Positions 6,719-8,887 of a stretch of 8,887 nucleotides of DNA are shown piece after piece. A model generated the notes under the pieces. It searched no databases and had not been told where the DNA came from. It was given only the letters and a program-made list of their open reading frames with translations. This DNA is from Candidatus Melainabacteria bacterium (GTDB lineage: Bacteria > Cyanobacteriota > Vampirovibrionia > Obscuribacterales > Obscuribacteraceae), in contig PSRH01000088.1 in NCBI GenBank assembly GCA_003175915.1, positions 1 to 8,887 of the forward strand, written 5' to 3'. Each line of letters starts with the position of its first letter. Position 1 is the first letter of the stretch. The position numbers and the translations under genes are program-made.

Positions 6719-7084
6719 ATGAAAGTTCTAATTATCGACGACGAAGAAGATACGCGCTCGATCGCCAGTATGAGCCTCAGTCTCCTGGGCGGCATCGACG
6801 TTGTCGAGGCAGAAAGCGGCCAAGAGGGCATTGCCAAGGCCGAGGCCGAAAAGCCGGATGCGATATTGCTAGATATGATGATGCCAGTAATGGACGGTGA
6901 AAACACACTATCGGCGCTGCAAAAGAACAGCTTCACCGAAAAGATTCCAGTTATCTTCCTGACCGCCAAAGCGATGAGTTCGGAAATAGAACGCCTAAAG
7001 CGCATGGGGGCAAAAGGCGTCTTGACCAAACCATTCGATCCCACTTCTCTTGCTTCGCAAGTGAAAGCAATTCTGGAGGCCTAA
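6719..7084 (+). CDS. Single-domain response regulator (second of a tandem pair)
   Basis: A 121-residue stand-alone receiver with D7-D8-E9, phospho-acceptor D52 (ILLDMMMP), T82 and K104 (TKPFDP) intact. It aligns without gaps to the receiver at 6266, with about 85 of 121 identical residues counted by eye. Identity is complete over the first 20 residues and falls off in the alpha-4/alpha-5 region, the surface that usually sets partner choice. A GTG two codons upstream (6713) is an alternative start, but ATG 6719 matches the start of its twin, and the G-rich AGGGG (6709-6713) is a usable ribosome site. Its stop codon directly abuts the GTG of the next gene. It probably serves the same relay as its twin, with a different partner or direction of phosphate flow (inference). 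Confidence 0.91.
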   Translation: MKVLIIDDEEDTRSIASMSLSLLGGIDVVEAESGQEGIAKAEAEKPDAILLDMMMPVMDGENTLSALQKNSFTEKIPVIFLTAKAMSSEIERLKRMGAKGVLTKPFDPTSLASQVKAILEA

Positions 7085-8749
7085 GTGACAACGCAGGGCT
7101 GGCAGGAAACTTACGGTGAACTGAAAGAGCAGTATGTGAAGCGCTCTGCCGAGAGGGTTTCCAAAATAGTGGAAATGCTCGGCTTGTTGATCGAACGGCC
7201 AACAGATATGGACGTTGTCAGCCAGTTGGGCAGACAGTTTCACTGGCTGGCCGGCTCCGGTTCGATGTACGGTTTTTCTCAGGTTTCAGTGCTTGGCACC
7301 GAAGGTGAGAATTTCTGCGAAGGCATCTTGCGCTTGAGGCGTACGCCCACCAACGAAGACCTGACTAAGCTCAAGCATCTTCTCAATAGCCTCTCAGCCG
7401 AGTTCTCCAAAAACCAAGCTAAGTCCGTTACTACCAATCTTGGCCGTCCTGCCCCTGCTGCCAAGTCGGACAAAACCGAAATTCTTATCGTGGACGAAGA
7501 CCAAAATGACCTGCTCATGCTCACTCGCCTGGTGGAAGAGCATGACATGCAGGTGCGCAGCGCCCGTTCAGCGGCCGGCGCCGCCGCCGAAATAACCCGA
7601 TCGGTGCCGTCTGGGGTGATCATCGAAATCCCACTGCCGGATGGCGATGGCTATGAGCTGGTCGAGAGGCTACGCAATATGCCGGGCGGAGATGATCTTG
7701 CCATTATCATCGTCAGTAAACAAACCGGTTTCCTGGACAAAGTGCGCTCGATCCACTGCGGAGCAGACGCTCATTTCGAGAAGCCGTTTGATACCAAATC
7801 CATGTTCAGGCGTCTTAAACACGTGCTGGACAAGAAGCGTCTGGAGCCACCAAAGATTCTCTCGGTTGAGGATGATCCTGACCAGGCCGCCTTCATACGA
7901 GCCTTCCTGGAATCGGCTGGCTATCAGGTAAGAACCTGCACCGACCCCAAACAGTTCGACGCCTTTCTTTCGGCCTTTCAACCGGATCTGGTGCTGCTTG
8001 ATGTAATGCTGCCGGGAATGACGGGCTACGAATTAGCCAAGTATGTCAGGCAGAACGAGCGATTTGCCGCCCTACCGATTATCTTTTTGACCACCCAGGG
8101 CCAACTGGAAGCACGGATAGAAGCCGCCAAAAGTGGTGTCGATGAGCACCTGGTCAAACCTGTTGCTCCGGCGCTTTTATTGTCTTGTGTTTCCTCGAAG
8201 CTGGAACGGGCCCGCTTCCTCAAGACGCTCATGCATAAAGACGGCCTGACCAATCTCCTCAATCATTCTGCCTTCATGGAACAGGCGCAGGCTGCCATTG
8301 CTCATGAAAAGCGGCACAACAGCCATCTCACTATGATTATTCTCGATATTGACTATTTCCGTTCGATCAACGAGCGGCATGGTTATCCCGGTGGAGACAA
8401 GGTTCTGGTGACGCTTTCATTACTGGTGCGTCGTCGCTTGAGGCAGTCAGACATAATCGGGCGCATTGGCGGCGACGAATTGGCAGTGATAGCCGAAGGT
8501 TTAGACGATCAAGAGTCTTACAACTTAGCCAGCCGTTTACTAAACGATTTCGCCGCTACCTCGCATGTCACTGTTTCACATGTCGGTTTTTACGGGACGC
8601 TGAGCGCTGGCGTAGCGATGTTCGATCCTAAAACCATGGATCTGCAGTCCTGGGTGAAAGCAGCTTACGATGCTGTTGCCGCAGCAAAACATGCTGGACG
8701 CAACTGCGTCATGACACCAAAAGTCGATCAACTTTCGAAATCACGATAG
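7085..8749 (+). CDS. Hpt-REC-REC-GGDEF protein (relay-controlled diguanylate cyclase)
   Basis: A 554-residue soluble protein of four domains. Hpt, about 1-115, carries phospho-His H53 in FHWLAGSGSMYG (the Lys of the classical HxLKGS is Ala, a variant I recall in similar proteins). REC1, about 131-250, keeps D137-E138-D139 and K233, but Glu181 replaces the phospho-accepting Asp and S211 sits at the Thr/Ser switch. REC2, about 256-375, is complete (E262-D263-D264, D306, T336, K358). GGDEF, about 380-545, has metal Asp D421, N429 and D438 for GTP, the active-site motif GGDEL (462-466, Leu for Phe) and an RxxD inhibitory site (R453-D456) five residues earlier. It likely makes cyclic-di-GMP from two GTP under REC2 control with product feedback; the domain order recalls PleD with an added Hpt. 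The start is GTG 7085, with GGAGG at 7075-7079 inside the previous gene, so the two are tightly coupled. The 3' end overlaps a minus-strand gene by 9 bp. Confidence 0.92.
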   Translation: MTTQGWQETYGELKEQYVKRSAERVSKIVEMLGLLIERPTDMDVVSQLGRQFHWLAGSGSMYGFSQVSVLGTEGENFCEGILRLRRTPTNEDLTKLKHLLNSLSAEFSKNQAKSVTTNLGRPAPAAKSDKTEILIVDEDQNDLLMLTRLVEEHDMQVRSARSAAGAAAEITRSVPSGVIIEIPLPDGDGYELVERLRNMPGGDDLAIIIVSKQTGFLDKVRSIHCGADAHFEKPFDTKSMFRRLKHVLDKKRLEPPKILSVEDDPDQAAFIRAFLESAGYQVRTCTDPKQFDAFLSAFQPDLVLLDVMLPGMTGYELAKYVRQNERFAALPIIFLTTQGQLEARIEAAKSGVDEHLVKPVAPALLLSCVSSKLERARFLKTLMHKDGLTNLLNHSAFMEQAQAAIAHEKRHNSHLTMIILDIDYFRSINERHGYPGGDKVLVTLSLLVRRRLRQSDIIGRIGGDELAVIAEGLDDQESYNLASRLLNDFAATSHVTVSHVGFYGTLSAGVAMFDPKTMDLQSWVKAAYDAVAAAKHAGRNCVMTPKVDQLSKSR

Positions 8750-8887
8750 CGAACGGCTCACTATCTTAAGAAGTTCGCCGTCACTTAAAGTATGTTCGTC
8801 AGAAGCGTCGATATATCCGCAGGCTCCCAGTTCTCGGGCGACGACATCAGCTATATGCTCCCCTTCCGAGGAAAGCACCGTATTCGC
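8741..8887 (-). CDS. C-terminal fragment of a minus-strand gene, receiver-like
   Basis: Reading the minus strand from the window edge gives 48 uninterrupted codons ending in TGA at 8743-8741; the start lies outside the window. The residues look real and receiver-like: TVLSSEGEHIADVVARELGA matches the beta-4/alpha-4 part of a receiver, and GELLKIVSRSLS fits the last helix. After GACGYI, where a receiver normally has its conserved Lys-Pro, this protein reads DASDEH, so it may be a degenerate receiver or another alpha/beta fold. It converges on the GGDEF gene with a 9-bp overlap and no room for a terminator between them. The coding call rests on composition and pattern; the family is tentative. 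Confidence 0.55.
   Translation of the reverse strand, partial: ANTVLSSEGEHIADVVARELGACGYIDASDEHTLSDGELLKIVSRSLS

Noticed and set aside
6661..7044. 127-codon minus-strand frame opposite the second receiver
   Set aside because: A mirror frame also exists opposite the first receiver, as expected for shadows of duplicated genes.
1..8887. CRISPR array, insertion sequence or phage att site
   Set aside because: No regularly spaced long repeats, transposase or integrase motifs, or terminal inverted repeats were seen; the only phased repeats are 7 bp long.

Overview
This 8.9 kb window is a dense block of bacterial signal-transduction genes. No ribosomal RNA, tRNA, transposase or phage gene was seen, so the host must be inferred from style. 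Membrane-bound kinases with helical periplasmic sensors, an exported protein with a Sec signal, mixed ATG/GTG/TTG starts and mid-range GC all fit a Gram-negative-type bacterium. The shared kinase N-terminus (short basic stretch, then a hydrophobic segment containing AVPxVF) reminds me of non-photosynthetic Cyanobacteria (Vampirovibrionia/Melainabacteria, Obscuribacter-like). That is recollection only and has no marker-gene support.

Layout. Positions 1-440 hold no convincing gene. They carry two clusters of 7-bp repeats spaced exactly 11 bp (81-120 and 307-346), with a stretch able to fold into a cloverleaf between them (160-246). Next comes a classical two-component pair: a membrane histidine kinase (441-2282) and an OmpR/PhoB-type response regulator (2297-2968), closed by an imperfect hairpin (2970-3013). 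A short gap with a perfect 16-bp palindrome (3074-3089) precedes a second, tightly packed gene group: an exported protein of unknown function (3112-4005), a second, paralogous histidine kinase with two PAS domains (4021-6249), two tandem single-domain response regulators (6266-6646 and 6719-7084), and a four-domain Hpt-REC-REC-GGDEF protein (7085-8749). A minus-strand gene enters from the right edge. Its last 48 codons (8741-8887) resemble the end of a receiver domain, and it overlaps the GGDEF gene tail to tail by 9 bp.

How they may work together (inference). The first pair would be a sensor plus DNA-binding regulator, possibly autoregulated through the 11-bp-phased repeats upstream. The second group looks like a phosphorelay ending in cyclic-di-GMP: kinase 2 phosphorylates one or both stand-alone receivers, phosphate passes to the Hpt histidine of the last protein, then to its intact receiver, which controls the diguanylate cyclase domain. 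The first receiver of that protein has Glu in place of the phospho-accepting Asp, so it may be locked in an 'on-like' state. The domain families are well known. The less ordinary points are the Glu receiver, the twin receivers, the exported protein placed ahead of the sensor kinase, and the repeat/cloverleaf upstream region.
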